A stretch of DNA of 64,000 bases, taken from the NCBI RefSeq assembly GCF_900095185.1, contig NZ_LT606948.1, forward strand, positions 1,588,509-1,652,508, given 5' to 3'. The DNA comes from Polynucleobacter necessarius. Lineage in GTDB: Bacteria > Pseudomonadota > Gammaproteobacteria > Burkholderiales > Burkholderiaceae. Both the position numbers and the translations under genes were made by a program. Shown here in pieces: positions 20,666 through 32,589 of this stretch (the stretch's first letter is position 1; every line of letters begins with the position of its first letter). The notes beneath the pieces were generated by a model that did no database searches, had not been told where the DNA came from, and saw nothing but the letters and a program-made list of their open reading frames with translations.

Positions 20666-22483
20666 TTATTCGCGTGAGGCTTTTTTACGCTCATGCTCCT
20701 TGAGATAGCGCTTACGAATACGAATACTCTTCGGTGTTACCTCAACCAATTCATCATCATCGATAAATTCAACAGCGTATTCCAAGTTCATCGCAATTGG
20801 TGTGACCAAACGCACTGCTTCGTCTGTACCAGAGGCACGAACGTTCGTTAATTGCTTGCCTTTAATCGGATTCACAACCAAATCATTGTCGCGGCTATGA
20901 ATACCAATCACCATTCCTTCGTATAAAGGATCGCCAGGGTTCACAAACATCCGGCCACGGTCTTGCAACTTCCACAACGCATAAGCAACAGCCTCACCAT
21001 CATCTTGGCTAATTAATACGCCGTTATGACGCTCACCTAAAATACCATCTTTTGCTGGTGCATAAGAGTCAAAGGTGTGGCTCATCAAGCCATTACCGCG
21101 GGTCATGGTCATGAAGTCACCTTGGAAACCAATCAGACCGCGCGCTGGAATACGGTACTCGAGACGAGTACGACCCTTACCATCGCTCACCATATCGAGT
21201 AATTCACCTTTACGCTTACCCAAGTCTTCCATTACGGCACCTTGAGTCGTATCTTCAACGTCAACGGTTAAGCTCTCGTATGGCTCCATCTTCACGCCAT
21301 TCTCTTCATGGAAAACCACGCGTGGACGAGAAACTGCTAACTCATAACCCTCGCGACGCATGGTTTCGACCAAGATGGTGAGATGCAATTCACCGCGACC
21401 AGACACTTCGAATACGGTGTCATCATCTGTATCTTTAACGCGCAGAGCCATATTGGCCTTTAATTCACGATCAAGACGCTCACGAATCTGACGGCTGGTA
21501 ACAAACTTACCTTCACGACCTGCCAATGGGCTAGTGTTCACCATGAAGTTCATGGTCAAAGTAGGCTCATCAATCTTGAGCATTGGCAGAGCTTCTGGAG
21601 TCTCTGGAGCACAAACGGTTGTACCAATTGCCAAGTCTTCAATACCGTTAATGAGCGCGATGTCACCCGCTTGGGCCTCATCAACCAACTCACGCTCTAG
21701 GCCACGGAACTTCAAGACTTGATTGATGCGGCCCTTACGTTTAGCACCCTCAGGACCATCCATAAACACCACTTCCATGCCAGGCTTCACAGTGCCGCGA
21801 TTAACACGACCGACACCAATCTTGCCGACATAGGTGCTGTATTCAATCGAAGTAATTTGCAACTGCAGCGGACCCTCTGGGTTGTCATCACGCACTGGAA
21901 CGTGTTTAAGTACGGTGTCAAACAATGGACGCATGTCACCTTCGCGCACATCATCAGTCATGCCAGCGTAACCATTTAATCCTGAGGCATACACCACTGG
22001 GAAATCTAACTGCTCTTCAGCAGCACCTAGCTTATCAAACAATTCAAATGTGGCATTGATTACATAATCAGTACGCGCGCCTGGACGGTCAACTTTATTA
22101 ATCACCACAATAGGCTTTAAACCCAAAGCCAAAGCTTTTTTAGTCACGAAACGGGTTTGCGGCATTGGGCCTTCAACTGCATCCACTAGGAGTAATACAC
22201 CGTCAACCATCGACAGCACGCGCTCTACTTCTCCGCCGAAGTCAGCATGTCCTGGGGTATCAACGATGTTGATATGAGTGCCGTCATATTCAACCGCACA
22301 GTTCTTAGACAAAATAGTAATGCCACGCTCTTTTTCCAACTCGTTTGAGTCCATGACGCGTTCTGTCATTTTTTCATTGGAACGGAATGTGCCAGATTGG
22401 CGCAAGAGTTGGTCAACCAAGGTAGTTTTACCATGGTCAACGTGGGCGATGATGGCGATGTTACGAAGTGCGCGTTTAGTCAT
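20666..22483 (-). CDS. typA: Ribosome-associated GTPase TypA/BipA
   Basis: The intact 605-residue translational GTPase carries G1 AHVDHGKTT at residues 13-21, the switch region [14 protein letters not shown]3 [14 protein letters not shown] and G4 NKVDRPGAR. Domains II, III and V follow, and the BipA-specific C-terminal domain has [16 protein letters not shown] and [20 protein letters not shown]. Length matches the family. TypA binds the 70S ribosome and aids 50S assembly and stress growth. It is the last gene of the long minus-strand translation cluster, 61 bases after truB, and ends in a hairpin terminator. Confidence 0.97.
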   Translation of the reverse strand: MTKRALRNIAIIAHVDHGKTTLVDQLLRQSGTFRSNEKMTERVMDSNELEKERGITILSKNCAVEYDGTHINIVDTPGHADFGGEVERVLSMVDGVLLLVDAVEGPMPQTRFVTKKALALGLKPIVVINKVDRPGARTDYVINATFELFDKLGAAEEQLDFPVVYASGLNGYAGMTDDVREGDMRPLFDTVLKHVPVRDDNPEGPLQLQITSIEYSTYVGKIGVGRVNRGTVKPGMEVVFMDGPEGAKRKGRINQVLKFRGLERELVDEAQAGDIALINGIEDLAIGTTVCAPETPEALPMLKIDEPTLTMNFMVNTSPLAGREGKFVTSRQIRERLDRELKANMALRVKDTDDDTVFEVSGRGELHLTILVETMRREGYELAVSRPRVVFHEENGVKMEPYESLTVDVEDTTQGAVMEDLGKRKGELLDMVSDGKGRTRLEYRIPARGLIGFQGDFMTMTRGNGLMSHTFDSYAPAKDGILGERHNGVLISQDDGEAVAYALWKLQDRGRMFVNPGDPLYEGMVIGIHSRDNDLVVNPIKGKQLTNVRASGTDEAVRLVTPIAMNLEYAVEFIDDDELVEVTPKSIRIRKRYLKEHERKKASRE

Positions 22484-22544
22484 GTGAAGCTTCTAAGGTT
22501 AAAGATATACAAGGGTTATGAATATTATTTGATATGCTGTTTCT

Positions 22545-23456
22545 TTAATGAGTCTGTGAAATCAAACGCTTGGGATGCAACACTCCGGAGTGCCAATCAG
22601 CAATGCCAATAAAGTTATGTGGAGCAGCGGTAGCACGATAAATGCGAACCAATGCCTCAATGGAAGGCAAGCTGAGTGGTACCCGTTGACCCATCTCAAG
22701 ACGTTTTGCTTGCTGCTCATCTACTGTGAGGTGTGGCAAGGTTTGCAAAAGTGCATCAACCGGCAAAAGATAGTCAACCGTATTTTGTAGACCGTTTTGA
22801 ATCGATTCAATCGTAAACGACTGTTCTAGATTTAAGTGCCCCACTTCGGTACGGCGCAAACCAACTGAATGAGCACCGCAGCCTAGAGCATTACCAATAT
22901 CTTCTGCTAGTACACGAATATAGGTACCTTTACTGCAGCTCACCTCTAAAGTGGCTTCAGGCCACTGCATCTCTGTCCAGCGAATAGCGTGGATTGCAAT
23001 ATCACGCGGGGTACGTTCTAACTCAACACCAGCGCGGGCATATTCATATAGAGGCTTACCGTCCCGCTTGAGCGCCGAATACATTGGTGGCACCTGTGAA
23101 ATCGCTCCAGTAAATTTAGGAAGTAGCGCATCCAGTGCTACCTTGATTTCAGAATCGCTAGTAAATACAGGTAAAGGCAATTCCTCAATAATCTGCCCTT
23201 CTGCATCACCCGTATCTGTGCGTGAGCCAAACCTCACTCTCGCGATATAGGTCTTATCGACTTCAAGCAAACCTTGAGAATACTTCGTAGCTTCACCCAA
23301 ACAAATTGGTAATAAACCGGTAGCCATAGGATCTAGGGTGCCAGTGTGGCCCGCCTTCTCAGCATTAAAAGCACGCTTGACAGCGGTCACTGCTCCCTGA
23401 GAACTCATTCCAGCAGGTTTGTCTAGCAGCACAACGCCGTCGATTCGATTAGCCAT
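22545..23456 (-). CDS. truB: tRNA pseudouridine(55) synthase TruB
   Basis: The intact 303-residue protein starts MANRIDGVVLLDKPAGMSSQ and carries the catalytic motif AGHTGTLDPMATG with the active-site Asp at residue 42. It also has ATKYSQGLLEVDKTY, CSKGTYIRVLAEDIG and a C-terminal PUA-like end. It converts U55 of the tRNA T-loop to pseudouridine. The gene starts three bases after the stop of rbfA, the standard rbfA-truB arrangement. The length is normal and no damage is visible. Confidence 0.97.
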   Translation of the reverse strand: MANRIDGVVLLDKPAGMSSQGAVTAVKRAFNAEKAGHTGTLDPMATGLLPICLGEATKYSQGLLEVDKTYIARVRFGSRTDTGDAEGQIIEELPLPVFTSDSEIKVALDALLPKFTGAISQVPPMYSALKRDGKPLYEYARAGVELERTPRDIAIHAIRWTEMQWPEATLEVSCSKGTYIRVLAEDIGNALGCGAHSVGLRRTEVGHLNLEQSFTIESIQNGLQNTVDYLLPVDALLQTLPHLTVDEQQAKRLEMGQRVPLSLPSIEALVRIYRATAAPHNFIGIADWHSGVLHPKRLISQTH

Positions 23457-23459
23457 GAA

Positions 23460-23828
23460 TTACATAGACTCGTCTTTATGATCGCTCTCGACAGCCCGAT
23501 CGATCAACTTAGACATCTCTATGCCATGCTCAACAGAGCTGTCATAGTGAAAATGCAAGGTAGGCACAGTATAAATATGCAAACACTTAAACAAAAGTGA
23601 ATGTAAATAGCCTGCTTTTTCTTGCAACGCTTTGAGAGCATGCGCAGGCTCCGCACCTAAAACAGTAAAGAATACTTTAGCGTGTGCAAGATCGGGGGTG
23701 AGCTCAATACTTTGCAAGGTAATCAAACCCAAACTCGGTCCACGCAATGCACGGGGAATCAGTTCGGCCAGGTCCCGCTGAATTTGATCGGCGAGACGCT
23801 GGTTACGATGCGGGCTAGTTTTATGCAT
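23460..23828 (-). CDS. rbfA: 30S ribosome-binding factor RbfA
   Basis: The 122-residue protein starts at ATG 23828, [20 protein letters not shown]. The frame is open further upstream, but that stretch overlaps the end of infB and has no family match. The KH-like fold is recognisable by RVADQIxRDLAxLI-type sequence, [20 protein letters not shown] and [27 protein letters not shown]. RbfA binds the 30S subunit during 16S 5'-end maturation. It sits 14 bases after infB and three bases before truB in the conserved operon. Confidence 0.95.
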   Translation of the reverse strand: MHKTSPHRNQRLADQIQRDLAELIPRALRGPSLGLITLQSIELTPDLAHAKVFFTVLGAEPAHALKALQEKAGYLHSLLFKCLHIYTVPTLHFHYDSSVEHGIEMSKLIDRAVESDHKDESM

Positions 23829-23842
23829 GTTTCTTAAACCGC

Positions 23843-26587
23843 TTAGAGTGAACGAGCTACTTCTGTCACTTCGTACACCTCGAGCTGATCGCCCTCTTTG
23901 ATATCGTTGTAGCCTTTTAATGATAAGCCGCACTCAACACCAGCACGCACTTCTTTGGCATCATCTTTAAAGCGTTTCAGAGAATCCAATTCGCCAGACC
24001 AAATAACCACGTTGTCACGTAAGAGACGCACGCTTGAAGTCCGCTTCACAATACCGTCAACCACTAAGCAACCTGCAATCGCGCCAACTTTAGATACCAA
24101 GAAGACCTGACGGATCTCTACGAGACCCGTAATTTCTTCTTTCTTATCTGGAGTCAACATGCCACTCAAAGCCAACTTCACTTCATCGACTGCGTCATAA
24201 ATAATGTTGTGATAACGAATATCCACACCATTGTTTTCAGCGAACTTACGGGCAGCAGCATCCGCGCGAGAATTAAAGCCAATGATCACGGCTTTGGAGA
24301 CAACAGCTAAGTTCACGTCGGTTTCAGTAATGCCACCCACAGCAGCGTGAACGATTTGCACCTTCACCTCTGGCGTAGAGAGCTTCATGAGCGACTGAGA
24401 TAAGGCCTCTTGTGAACCTTGAACGTCTGCTTTGATGATGAGTGGCAACAATTTGGCTTCAATTGCGCCGTCACCCATGTTTTCCATCATATTTTCAAGT
24501 TTGACTGCCTGCTGTTTAGCCAACTTCACATCGCGGAACTTACCTTGACGGAACAATGCAATCTCACGAGCCTTACGTTCATCTGGAACAACTTGTACCA
24601 CTTCACCAGCCGCAGGAACTTCTGACCAACCTTGAATTTCCACAGGAATAGACGGACCAGCTTCATTACAAGGCTTACCGTTCTCATCCATCATCGCGCG
24701 CACACGACCAAAAGTAGAACCCGCTAAGAGCATGTCACCACGCTTGAGCGTACCGGATTGAACTAATACTGTTGCAACCGGACCTTTACCTTTATCCAAA
24801 CGCGCTTCAATAACTAAGCCTTGAGCAAGAGCATCTTTCGGTGCTTTCAGCTCTAGAATTTCAGCCTGTAAAAGTACGTTCTCAAGTAAGACATCGATAC
24901 CTTCACCAGTCTTTGCAGAAACAGGAATAAAGGGCACATCACCACCGTATTCCTCAGGAACAACTTGCTCTGCAACCAATTCCGTTTTAACGCGCTCAGA
25001 ATTCGCCTCAGGTTTATCAATCTTATTGATTGCCACAACTAAAGGAACACCACCAGCGATGGCGTGGTGAATCGCCTCCTTCGTTTGCGGCATAACGCCG
25101 TCATCTGCAGCCACCACCAAGATCACAATATCGGTTGCCTTAGCTCCACGGGCACGCATAGCCGTAAAGGCCTCATGACCTGGAGTATCTAAGAAGGTAA
25201 TCATGCCGCGCGGGGTTTCCACGTGGTACGCACCAATGTGCTGAGTAATACCGCCAGCTTCACCAGTGGCAACTTTTGCAGCACGAATCTTATCCAGCAA
25301 AGAGGTTTTACCGTGATCAACGTGACCCATTACTGTCACTACTGGAGGACGTGGCAATAATTCTGCATCTTGACCGTCTGTACCCAAATCTAAAGCTGGA
25401 TCATCTAGCTTGGCCGCATGTGCTTTATGACCCATTTCTTCAACGATGATCATTGCAGTATCTTGATCAAGCACTTGATTGATAGAGACCATCTGACCCA
25501 TACCCATCAGCAACTTAATCACTTCTGCACTCTTGACCGCCATTGCATGTGCTAACTCGGCAACTGTGATGGTTTCTGGAACATGAACATCACGCACCAC
25601 TGGCTCAGTAGGGACTTGGAAGTTCGTATCGACATTCGCTTCCGCAAGTTGGCGTTGCTTCTTACGACCGCCACCAGAACGCCAACCACCGACACCACCA
25701 GAAGTATCGCCACGAGTCTTCAAGCCGCCAGGCTTCTTGGCACCTTCTTCTTGCCAAGTAGAGGAAGTCTCAGAAGATTTAATTGTTTTACCGCCTACCT
25801 TGGCAGCTGATTTCTTCTTATCTTCAGCACCTTCCGCCTTTGCAGGTTTATGCAAGGTGCCTTTTTTCGCTTCTTCGGCAGCCACTTCACTTGGAGCCTT
25901 TAAAACACGTGCAGGAGCACTCATCATGTCACGAATTGCTAAAGCCTCTGCTTCAGCAGCCGCGCGACGTGAACGAATATCTGCTAATTCGCTTTCTTTG
26001 CTTGCCCCTAAATCCTTCGCTGCTGTATCAGTCTTAGCTTTTTTCTCAGCAGCTACGGCTGCAGCTGCTGGCGCAAGCGCTTTTGCAGGCGCTGGAGTAG
26101 CCGCCTCTTTTTGACGCGCCTCTTCAGCAGCTTTCATTTCCGCTTCTTGACGAGCCAACAACTCTGCTTGACGTGTTGCTTCCGCTGCGCGTTTCTCTAA
26201 CTCTTTTTCGGAGATAACAGGCTTTGCTGGTGCAGCAGGTGCTGCTGATTTAGCTACTACAGCAGGAGTTTCTTCAGGAACTTTGTCACCAGCATTCACC
26301 AAAACACGCTTCTTACGAACTTCTACTTGTACCGTACGAGTACGGCCAGTAGAGTCAGCTTGTCGAATCTCTGAGCTCTCACGCTTAATGAAGGTAATTT
26401 TTTTACGCGCGCCCGTATCAGGGCTACCATGCGCCTTTTGTAAATGTTCAAGCAGAACAATTTTGTCCTTTTCGGTAATACTGTCGTCTTCAGAGACTTT
26501 ATCGATTCCGGCTGCCTTCAATTGCTCCAAGAGGTCAGTCGCAGTTCTTTTCAGTTCCTTAGCGAGTACTTTTACTGTTGTTGCCAT
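23843..26587 (-). CDS. infB: Translation initiation factor IF-2
   Basis: The intact 914-residue protein begins with the IF2-N helix motif [21 protein letters not shown] long Ala/Lys/Glu-rich linker runs from about residue 100 to 300. The G domain has [34 protein letters not shown] and NKIDKPEAN. Domains II-IV end in [22 protein letters not shown]-2 brings initiator tRNA to the ribosome. The length is usual for betaproteobacteria with the extended N-terminus. It is the third gene of rimP-nusA-infB-rbfA-truB, 13 bases after nusA. The linker stays in frame over 600 bases, which argues against frequent read errors. Confidence 0.98.
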   Translation of the reverse strand: MATTVKVLAKELKRTATDLLEQLKAAGIDKVSEDDSITEKDKIVLLEHLQKAHGSPDTGARKKITFIKRESSEIRQADSTGRTRTVQVEVRKKRVLVNAGDKVPEETPAVVAKSAAPAAPAKPVISEKELEKRAAEATRQAELLARQEAEMKAAEEARQKEAATPAPAKALAPAAAAVAAEKKAKTDTAAKDLGASKESELADIRSRRAAAEAEALAIRDMMSAPARVLKAPSEVAAEEAKKGTLHKPAKAEGAEDKKKSAAKVGGKTIKSSETSSTWQEEGAKKPGGLKTRGDTSGGVGGWRSGGGRKKQRQLAEANVDTNFQVPTEPVVRDVHVPETITVAELAHAMAVKSAEVIKLLMGMGQMVSINQVLDQDTAMIIVEEMGHKAHAAKLDDPALDLGTDGQDAELLPRPPVVTVMGHVDHGKTSLLDKIRAAKVATGEAGGITQHIGAYHVETPRGMITFLDTPGHEAFTAMRARGAKATDIVILVVAADDGVMPQTKEAIHHAIAGGVPLVVAINKIDKPEANSERVKTELVAEQVVPEEYGGDVPFIPVSAKTGEGIDVLLENVLLQAEILELKAPKDALAQGLVIEARLDKGKGPVATVLVQSGTLKRGDMLLAGSTFGRVRAMMDENGKPCNEAGPSIPVEIQGWSEVPAAGEVVQVVPDERKAREIALFRQGKFRDVKLAKQQAVKLENMMENMGDGAIEAKLLPLIIKADVQGSQEALSQSLMKLSTPEVKVQIVHAAVGGITETDVNLAVVSKAVIIGFNSRADAAARKFAENNGVDIRYHNIIYDAVDEVKLALSGMLTPDKKEEITGLVEIRQVFLVSKVGAIAGCLVVDGIVKRTSSVRLLRDNVVIWSGELDSLKRFKDDAKEVRAGVECGLSLKGYNDIKEGDQLEVYEVTEVARSL

Positions 26588-26600
26588 GCACTACTTCCTC

Positions 26601-28082
26601 TCATGAAGTAAACCAATGTGCGCGCGCTTTCATGATGAGCGTTTTCGCAGTTTCTTCGTCAATTTGTGTCGCCTCAACTAACTCATCAACAGCCCGTTCT
26701 GCGAGGTCGTCACGGGTATGAACTTGATTGTCAGCAAGCTTGGCAATCAGTTCTGGGGTCATGCCTTCTAAGGAGCGCAAGTCTTGTGCAACTTCACCAA
26801 TACGCTCTTCTTTTGCCAATTCCATTGTTAACAAAGAATCACGCGCACGAGTACGCAACTCGTTAACGGTATCTTCATCGAAAGAATCAATTTCTAACAT
26901 TTCAGAAAGCGGAACATACGCCACTTCCTCCAATGCATTGAAGCCTTCTTCAATCAAAATATCAGCCACTTCTTGGTCAACGTCCAACTTATCCATAAAC
27001 AACTGGCGCACCGAGGAGGCTTCTTTTTCAGTTTTCTCAGCAGACTCTTCAGGAGTCATGATGTTGATCTGCCAGCCTGTCAAATCGCTCGCTAAGCGAA
27101 CGTTTTGACCGCTACGACCGATAGCAATTGCCAAGTTCTCTTCGTCAACGACGACATCCATCGCGTGACGCTCTTCATCAACTACAATCGAAGAGACTTG
27201 AGCAGGAGCCAAAGCACCAATCACAAACTGCGCTGGATCTTCAGACCATAAGACGATATCTACGGCTTCGCCAGCAACTTCATTACGCACTGCAGTTACG
27301 CGCGTACCGCGCACACCAACGCAAGTACCAATTGGGTCAATCCGCTTGTCATAAGTAATCACAGCGATTTTGGCGCGGATACCAGGATCACGAGCAGCGC
27401 CTTTAATCTCTAATAAGCCCTGCTCCATCTCTGGAACTTCGTTCTCAAACAATTTGATCAAGAAGTGTGGACAGGTACGAGAAAGCTCAATTTGTGGGCC
27501 ACGCGCTTCACGATCTACCTTAAGAATATATGCACGTACACGGTCACCTGAACGTAAGTTCTCTTTTGGAATCATTTGATCGCGACGCAGCAATGCCTCT
27601 ACGCGACCTGATTCAATAATCAGACCATTCTTGTCAGCACGCTTCACTGTACCTGTCATGACTTTCTCGTCACGCTTGAGGTAGTCATTCAAAATTTGCT
27701 CGCGCTCAGCATCACGAATGCGTTGCAAAATGACTTGCTTAGCAGCTTGGGCGCCAATACGACCAAAGGCCAAAGATTCGATTTGCTCTTCAATGTAGTC
27801 GCCAACTTCCATATCCGGTATTTGCTCTTGAGCTTCAAATTGCAGAATCTCTTTATCCGGCTCTTGCAAACCTGCTTCATTGGGAACAACCAACCAACGG
27901 CGGAAGGTTTCGTATTTACCAGTGTCGCGATCAATCGAAACGCGGATATCCACGTCTTCTGTAGCGTAGCGCTTCTTAGTTGCAGAGGCTAAAGCCATCT
28001 CCAATGCTTCGAATACGATCGCTTGAACAACGTTCTTTTCACGCGCTAGCGCGTCTGCCAACATGAGAACTTCTCGGCTCAT
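26601..28082 (-). CDS. nusA: Transcription termination/antitermination factor NusA
   Basis: The intact 493-residue protein has an N-terminal RNA-polymerase-binding domain ([20 protein letters not shown]). An S1 domain around residues 135-200 includes [21 protein letters not shown]1 and KH2 follow with [20 protein letters not shown] and [20 protein letters not shown]. Two acidic C-terminal repeats are present, including [20 protein letters not shown]. NusA controls pausing, termination and rRNA antitermination. Its start overlaps the rimP stop by four bases (ATGA), so it is coupled to rimP. Confidence 0.98.
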   Translation of the reverse strand: MSREVLMLADALAREKNVVQAIVFEALEMALASATKKRYATEDVDIRVSIDRDTGKYETFRRWLVVPNEAGLQEPDKEILQFEAQEQIPDMEVGDYIEEQIESLAFGRIGAQAAKQVILQRIRDAEREQILNDYLKRDEKVMTGTVKRADKNGLIIESGRVEALLRRDQMIPKENLRSGDRVRAYILKVDREARGPQIELSRTCPHFLIKLFENEVPEMEQGLLEIKGAARDPGIRAKIAVITYDKRIDPIGTCVGVRGTRVTAVRNEVAGEAVDIVLWSEDPAQFVIGALAPAQVSSIVVDEERHAMDVVVDEENLAIAIGRSGQNVRLASDLTGWQINIMTPEESAEKTEKEASSVRQLFMDKLDVDQEVADILIEEGFNALEEVAYVPLSEMLEIDSFDEDTVNELRTRARDSLLTMELAKEERIGEVAQDLRSLEGMTPELIAKLADNQVHTRDDLAERAVDELVEATQIDEETAKTLIMKARAHWFTS

Positions 28083-28570
28083 GACTGTCTTCCTTTGAAA
28101 TCAATAACAGGGACCGACCGAGTCTTATCGACCTCGGCTAAAGAGAACTCCAATTGAGAAGGCTGACCATCCCCGCCCTCAAATACCAAACCAAACTTTG
28201 CATCGGGTGAATTCAACTCACCGCTCAACAAACCTTGTAACTCACCACGAAAATTCTTACGGTTACCAACAGCAACACGTAATTTCAAATCAACTTGCAT
28301 TCCAGCAAAACGCTCAAAATCAGCGGCAGTTTTTACTGGACAATCCAATCCTAGAGAGGGAATTTCTAAGCGCTCGTAAGGAATATGTTCAACGGGCAAG
28401 GCGTAGCTCAACTGATGGCTAACCTTTTCGCAATCCATAACCGTAATCAAGCGTTCATAATCGGGGTTTGCAATTGTGACGCGCAGCAAACCTCCAGCTT
28501 CACGCTCGATATCGACTAGCGTGTAACGCAAGTTTTCCAGCTCTGCAGAAATGATCTGCTGATCCTTCAC
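28079..28570 (-). CDS. rimP: Ribosome maturation factor RimP
   Basis: The intact 163-residue protein has an N-terminal domain with [20 protein letters not shown], a conserved central [20 protein letters not shown] and a C-terminal SH3-like half. RimP binds the 30S subunit early in assembly. It is the first gene of the nusA-infB operon, its normal position. The promoter must lie in the 28571-28742 gap, after a terminator that ends the upstream rluB transcript. The N-terminal [14 protein letters not shown] is a little short for the family but plausible. Confidence 0.94.
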   Translation of the reverse strand: MKDQQIISAELENLRYTLVDIEREAGGLLRVTIANPDYERLITVMDCEKVSHQLSYALPVEHIPYERLEIPSLGLDCPVKTAADFERFAGMQVDLKLRVAVGNRKNFRGELQGLLSGELNSPDAKFGLVFEGGDGQPSQLEFSLAEVDKTRSVPVIDFKGRQS

Positions 28571-28593
28571 ATCACCCCTTCATACCAAAATGG

Positions 28594-28620
28594 CAAAAAA
28601 AATGGGCTTCAAAGCCCATA
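28594..28620 (-). terminator. Intrinsic terminator downstream of rluB
   Basis: On the minus strand ATGGGCTT-TG-AAGCCCAT is followed by eight T. It lies between the rluB stop at 28743 and the rimP start at 28570, separating the two transcription units. Confidence 0.85.
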
Positions 28621-28742
28621 TTCTCGAAATTCAGAACAAGTCGACTTACCTTGCTCGCAACAACAGTCGGTAAAAACTATTAACAGAAAAACCCTGCTGT
28701 AAGACTAAAATTATAGCCTATTTGGCATAAAACCGATACAAA

Positions 28743-30494
28743 TCAGAAACTTTCGCCTGGATTTCGCAGTTTTCCAGATCCTTTATTGAACGGTTTGTGC
28801 CCTTTTGGTGCTCCTCTTTTAGGAGCATGTCCGGGGCTTTGCGGGTTTCCTGTCACAAAAGCAGACTGGCCATGATGCACTTTTTTGCCTTTATTGCGGT
28901 TTTGGCCTTGGCCGCCCTGACCACCTTGTCCTGATCTGCCACCCTGAGCACGACCACGGAACGGACCGTGCCCATCACCTGAGCCGCCTCCGCCTGGTTT
29001 TCCACCCCTACCCTGATGAGTTAGGCCGTTATGCCCACTAGCTAGGGTTAAAGCATCACGAGACCCCCAATAAGAAACCGAGGTTTGCATTGGATCCGGC
29101 TGAAAATCATCTCCAATAGGACGACGATCCCGATGGTTGGGATTTGGACTGCGACTTTTGTCTTGTGGCTGTGGCATTTTTAAGCCAGCAGACTTCATCA
29201 AGTTATAGATACCGCCTGCTTCAATTTCTTCCCACTTGCCGCGTCTTAAGCGAGGAGGCAATAAGAAAATGTCATAGCGAGTTCGTATTAAGCGAGATAC
29301 GGTATGACCTACCGCTTCAAACATGCGACGCACTTCGCGATTACGACCTTCGGTTAAAGCAACGTGGTACCAACGGTTCGCACCATCACCCCCACCCATT
29401 GCCAAGCGTAAAAATTTGGCTTGGCCATCATCAAGCGTAATGCCGGTTTTTAATTGCGCCATATTATCTTGACTCAACTCGCCCAGTATGCGGACAGCGT
29501 ATTCACGTTCGACACCGTAACGTGGATGCATTAAGCGATTTGCTAACTCACCAGAAGTGGTAAAGAGCAATAAACCTTCAGTATTAAAATCTAAGCGGCC
29601 CACTGCAATCCAACGTCCTTGACGCGGCTTAGGCAAACGATCGAACACCGTTGGACGACCCTCTGGATCTGACTGGCTCACGATCTCGCCAGCAGGCTTG
29701 TGATACATGATGACGCGGGGTGGCTTAGTCTGAATCTTGCGATGAACTGGCTTACCGTTAATACGAACTTGATCTGTTGGGCCAACACGTTGACCAACGT
29801 GTGCAGGTAAACCATTTACTGAAACACGTCCTTGAATGATCAAGTTTTCCATATCACGACGTGAACCCATGCCAACATCACCCAGTACTTTATGCAACTT
29901 AACCGTATCTTCGTCATCAGCATCGTCATCCAAACCATCAAGGTCTGACCATACTTCATCACGCAAACTCAATGGCAAATTATCAACGTTAGCAAATTGC
30001 AAACTACTGACTTCATCTTCAGTTGGCGCATCTGGATCTTCGTCTTCGCGTGAACGTTGTGCACGTCGCTCTGCACCCGTCTGATGAGAGATCTCGCTTT
30101 CATTCACACCATCGTGGTTTTTAACTTTTTCAACTTCAGGCGCATCAAGAGCAGCATCAAACTCACCCGACACTACTGCAGCAAATAAGGCCTCGCTCTC
30201 CGCAGGGTTAGGAGCTAATTTAGAAGCTTGGTTATTACCTTGCTGGTTGCCACCTTCTCGCGGACCATTGGACTCACCACCCTCGCGGCGTGGTCGAGCT
30301 TTATTAAATGGACGCTTCTTGTTAAATGAGTGCTTACCAGAGCCTTGACGGCGAGGACGATGATTGCCTCGTTCTCCGCGCTCCCCACCCTCGACTTGCT
30401 GGCTATCCGGTTGAGATACCGCAACGTCAGAGTCTGTGGGATTTGCCGATGGATTAACTACCGGGGATGCATCGTTTTCGTTAGAGCTTGTCAT
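28743..30494 (-). CDS. rluB: 23S rRNA pseudouridine(2605) synthase RluB with long low-complexity arms
   Basis: The 583-residue protein has three parts. The first 190 or so residues are Arg/Gly/Asn-rich, then acidic ([17 protein letters not shown], then [14 protein letters not shown]). An S4 RNA-binding domain follows with [20 protein letters not shown]. The RsuA/RluB catalytic domain has [20 protein letters not shown] and the active-site Asp in [13 protein letters not shown]. The last 130 residues are rich in Gly, Gln, Arg and Lys. It isomerises U2605 of 23S rRNA. The arms are longer than in E. coli RluB but common in Burkholderiales. It lies six bases after scpB. Confidence 0.93.
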   Translation of the reverse strand: MTSSNENDASPVVNPSANPTDSDVAVSQPDSQQVEGGERGERGNHRPRRQGSGKHSFNKKRPFNKARPRREGGESNGPREGGNQQGNNQASKLAPNPAESEALFAAVVSGEFDAALDAPEVEKVKNHDGVNESEISHQTGAERRAQRSREDEDPDAPTEDEVSSLQFANVDNLPLSLRDEVWSDLDGLDDDADDEDTVKLHKVLGDVGMGSRRDMENLIIQGRVSVNGLPAHVGQRVGPTDQVRINGKPVHRKIQTKPPRVIMYHKPAGEIVSQSDPEGRPTVFDRLPKPRQGRWIAVGRLDFNTEGLLLFTTSGELANRLMHPRYGVEREYAVRILGELSQDNMAQLKTGITLDDGQAKFLRLAMGGGDGANRWYHVALTEGRNREVRRMFEAVGHTVSRLIRTRYDIFLLPPRLRRGKWEEIEAGGIYNLMKSAGLKMPQPQDKSRSPNPNHRDRRPIGDDFQPDPMQTSVSYWGSRDALTLASGHNGLTHQGRGGKPGGGGSGDGHGPFRGRAQGGRSGQGGQGGQGQNRNKGKKVHHGQSAFVTGNPQSPGHAPKRGAPKGHKPFNKGSGKLRNPGESF

Positions 30495-30500
30495 TAATAA

Positions 30501-31220
30501 TTATTTTGTTTCGTCTGATTTGTTATCAAACTCAGGAGTAACTTCATCGGTTCCTTCTTCCGCAACTACTTCAGCTGCGTCTACTTCCACCGTATTTTCT
30601 GCAGCAATTTCAATTTCTTCGACTTCACCATCGATCAACACTGTCTCTACAGTTGCGAATGGATCAAACTCCATTACCGCTTGTCCCAATTGCTCAGCAG
30701 CAGCCATAGGCGCCGCATCCTCTAAGATTGGTAAGCTTTGTAGATTAGTCAGACTGAGATCATCCAAAAATTGCTTAGTGGTGGCGTATAAACCCGGACG
30801 GCCAATTGTTTCTTTATGACCAATCACTTCTACCCAGCCACGATCTTCTAACTGCTTCATCACATTGGTACTTACAGCAACGCCACGAATTTCTTCAATC
30901 TCACCACGGGTCACAGGTTGGCGATAAGCGATGATTGCCAGCGTTTCCATGACAGCACGAGAATATTTTGGTGGCTTCTCTGGAGAAATACGATCAAGAT
31001 ACTCGCGCATCGACAAACAACTCTGAAAACGCCAGCCCGTTGCGATATGCACCAACTCCATGCCCTTATCATCCCAGGCGCGTTGCAATTCAACGAGTGC
31101 CTCATCAATATCTGCTGTAGTGATGTCCTCAACAAATAGGCGAGCCAACTCAGCTACGGTGAGTGGCCCCTGCGCACATAGAAGGGCTGTTTCGATTACG
31201 CGCTTATTGTGATCATCCAT
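30501..31220 (-). CDS. scpB: Segregation and condensation protein B
   Basis: The intact 239-residue protein has two winged-helix domains: [20 protein letters not shown] at the start, and [20 protein letters not shown] with [20 protein letters not shown] in the second. A C-terminal acidic tail rich in Glu and Val follows. ScpB joins ScpA and Smc in the condensin-like complex that compacts and separates chromosomes. It is upstream of rluB, the common scpB-rluB arrangement. The start at 31220 matches the family N-terminus. No scpA is in the window. Confidence 0.95.
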   Translation of the reverse strand: MDDHNKRVIETALLCAQGPLTVAELARLFVEDITTADIDEALVELQRAWDDKGMELVHIATGWRFQSCLSMREYLDRISPEKPPKYSRAVMETLAIIAYRQPVTRGEIEEIRGVAVSTNVMKQLEDRGWVEVIGHKETIGRPGLYATTKQFLDDLSLTNLQSLPILEDAAPMAAAEQLGQAVMEFDPFATVETVLIDGEVEEIEIAAENTVEVDAAEVVAEEGTDEVTPEFDNKSDETK

Positions 31221-31473
31221 AAAATTCGGGCTGACAGGAATAATCCTGATTAGGTTTTAAAAATGTATTTAGTAATGGGTTTGGTGTTCTTAAGCTACTA
31301 CGGACAATCTATCTCATCAGTTCTTCTTGGGATATGCCCGCGCTGAAACGAAGTCCTTTTCGTTCGCCTTGTCCACATTATAAGGTAGGCTCAATACAAT
31401 AGCCACATACCGATGAATTCCACTAATTCCCCCTTCTCGATGCCCAAGCCCCCAGATTCCATAGCAAAACAAA

Positions 31474-31929
31474 TTGATTGAACAAATGCGCATCCCTTTG
31501 GGAATTGTTGCCACTGAACTTCAATCTGGCAAAGGCGTTTTATTTAGAACCGGTAATACCAGTTTGGCAGTACGTCCCTCTTGCAGGGTACCAGGAGTGT
31601 TTCAGCCAGAAGTCATTAGCGGAAAAGAATATGTAGATGGGGGATTAGTCGCCCCTGTGCCGGTCAGTTATGCAAGACAGATGGAGGCAACGTTAGTTAT
31701 TGCAGTCAATATCTCTTTTGAACCAGTGCTTCAAGATGCCAGCGGCACACTGGGTGTCTTGCAACAAACCATCTCCATCATGCAACGGAGCATCAATCAG
31801 TACGAATTAAAAAGTGCTGACCTTGTGATTCAGCCGCATTTAAAACAAATGAGTAGCGGTGATTTTAGATCCAGAAACGCTGCAATCCTTGCTGGCGAAG
31901 TCGCAACACAGGAGCAATTGGTGTGTTGA
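31474..31929 (+). pseudogene. C-terminal remnant of a patatin-like phospholipase
   Basis: The readable frame begins IEQMRIPLGIVATELQSGKG and continues VLFRTGNTSLAVRPSCRVPG, then GKEYVDGGLVAPVPVSYARQ, then MEATLVIAVNIS. This is the second half of an RssA/NTE-type patatin, with the DGG motif holding the catalytic Asp. The first half, with the glycine-rich loop and the GxSxG serine nucleophile, is absent. The 250 bases upstream show no trace of it. There is no plausible start codon or ribosome site. The family hydrolyses lipids at the membrane. Confidence 0.82.
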
Positions 31930-31965
31930 TAATGGAAAAACTAAAAGGCCCTTAAAGGCACGACA

Positions 31966-32589
31966 CTAAAGACTCTGTGACTTACGCTTGAGATTTTTTA
32001 CTTCGTTAAGAAGCTCTTGTCGTTCGGCGTCATTCAAATTATCGCTACTGTCTAAACGACGTGCACCATCGAAGCGTTTATCCCAATAAAGACTGCCGAG
32101 ATCATCGACACGAACATTCGTCCCTTTTGATGGTGAATGAATGAACTTGTTGTCGCCTACATAGATGCCAACATGAGAAAAGGTTAAACGCATCGTATTG
32201 AAAAACACGAGGTCACCTGGTTGCAACTCTTCACGGGTAATTGGCTTACCAACACGGCTCATCTGGGTCGATTTACATGGCAACAAGAATCCCAGTTTGT
32301 CTTTAAAAACGTAACCCACAAAACCGCTGCCATCTAATCCTGATTGCGGCAACTCCGTATCCCAGCGATAACGCACGCCAATCACTTCCATCGCACGGTT
32401 AATTAAATCTTCTGATTTACCAGTCACGGTATCTGCTAAACGATCAGAAACGCGAAAAATGTATGACTTACCTGCTTGGAACATACTCTCTTTTGGAAGG
32501 GCAGAGTCCGCCGATGCTGCAGAATCTGAAGCTTGAGCGCTTACGCAAATGAAAACACTTAGGCTAAGACCTAAGAGATGTAGGAGCAT
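31966..32589 (-). CDS. NlpC/P60-family protein with the catalytic cysteine replaced by glycine
   Basis: The 207-residue frame opens with a signal peptide (MLLHLLGLSLSVFICVSAQA, cut near ASA/ASD) and an NlpC/P60 domain from about residue 60. It has RAMEVIGVRYRWDTELPQSG, LxPGDLVFFNT-type LQPGDLVFFNTMRLTFSHVG and YVGDNKFIHSPSKG. Family members cleave peptidoglycan stem peptides with a Cys-His-His triad. The Cys normally lies in LDCSGFVGYVF, and here the codon at 32329-32331 is GGC, giving LDGSGFV. Both His residues are present. The frame is otherwise undamaged, so the protein may be made but should lack hydrolase activity. Confidence 0.88.
   Translation of the reverse strand: MLLHLLGLSLSVFICVSAQASDSAASADSALPKESMFQAGKSYIFRVSDRLADTVTGKSEDLINRAMEVIGVRYRWDTELPQSGLDGSGFVGYVFKDKLGFLLPCKSTQMSRVGKPITREELQPGDLVFFNTMRLTFSHVGIYVGDNKFIHSPSKGTNVRVDDLGSLYWDKRFDGARRLDSSDNLNDAERQELLNEVKNLKRKSQSL

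Noticed and set aside
25583..26114. Long plus-strand open frames opposite infB
   Set aside because: They mirror the Ala/Lys-rich linker of infB on the other strand, have no ribosome sites and no family pattern.
31370..31400. TATAAT-like hexamer on the minus strand upstream of scpB
   Set aside because: No convincing -35 hexamer at 16-18 bases, and it is 160 bases from the start codon in eroded sequence.
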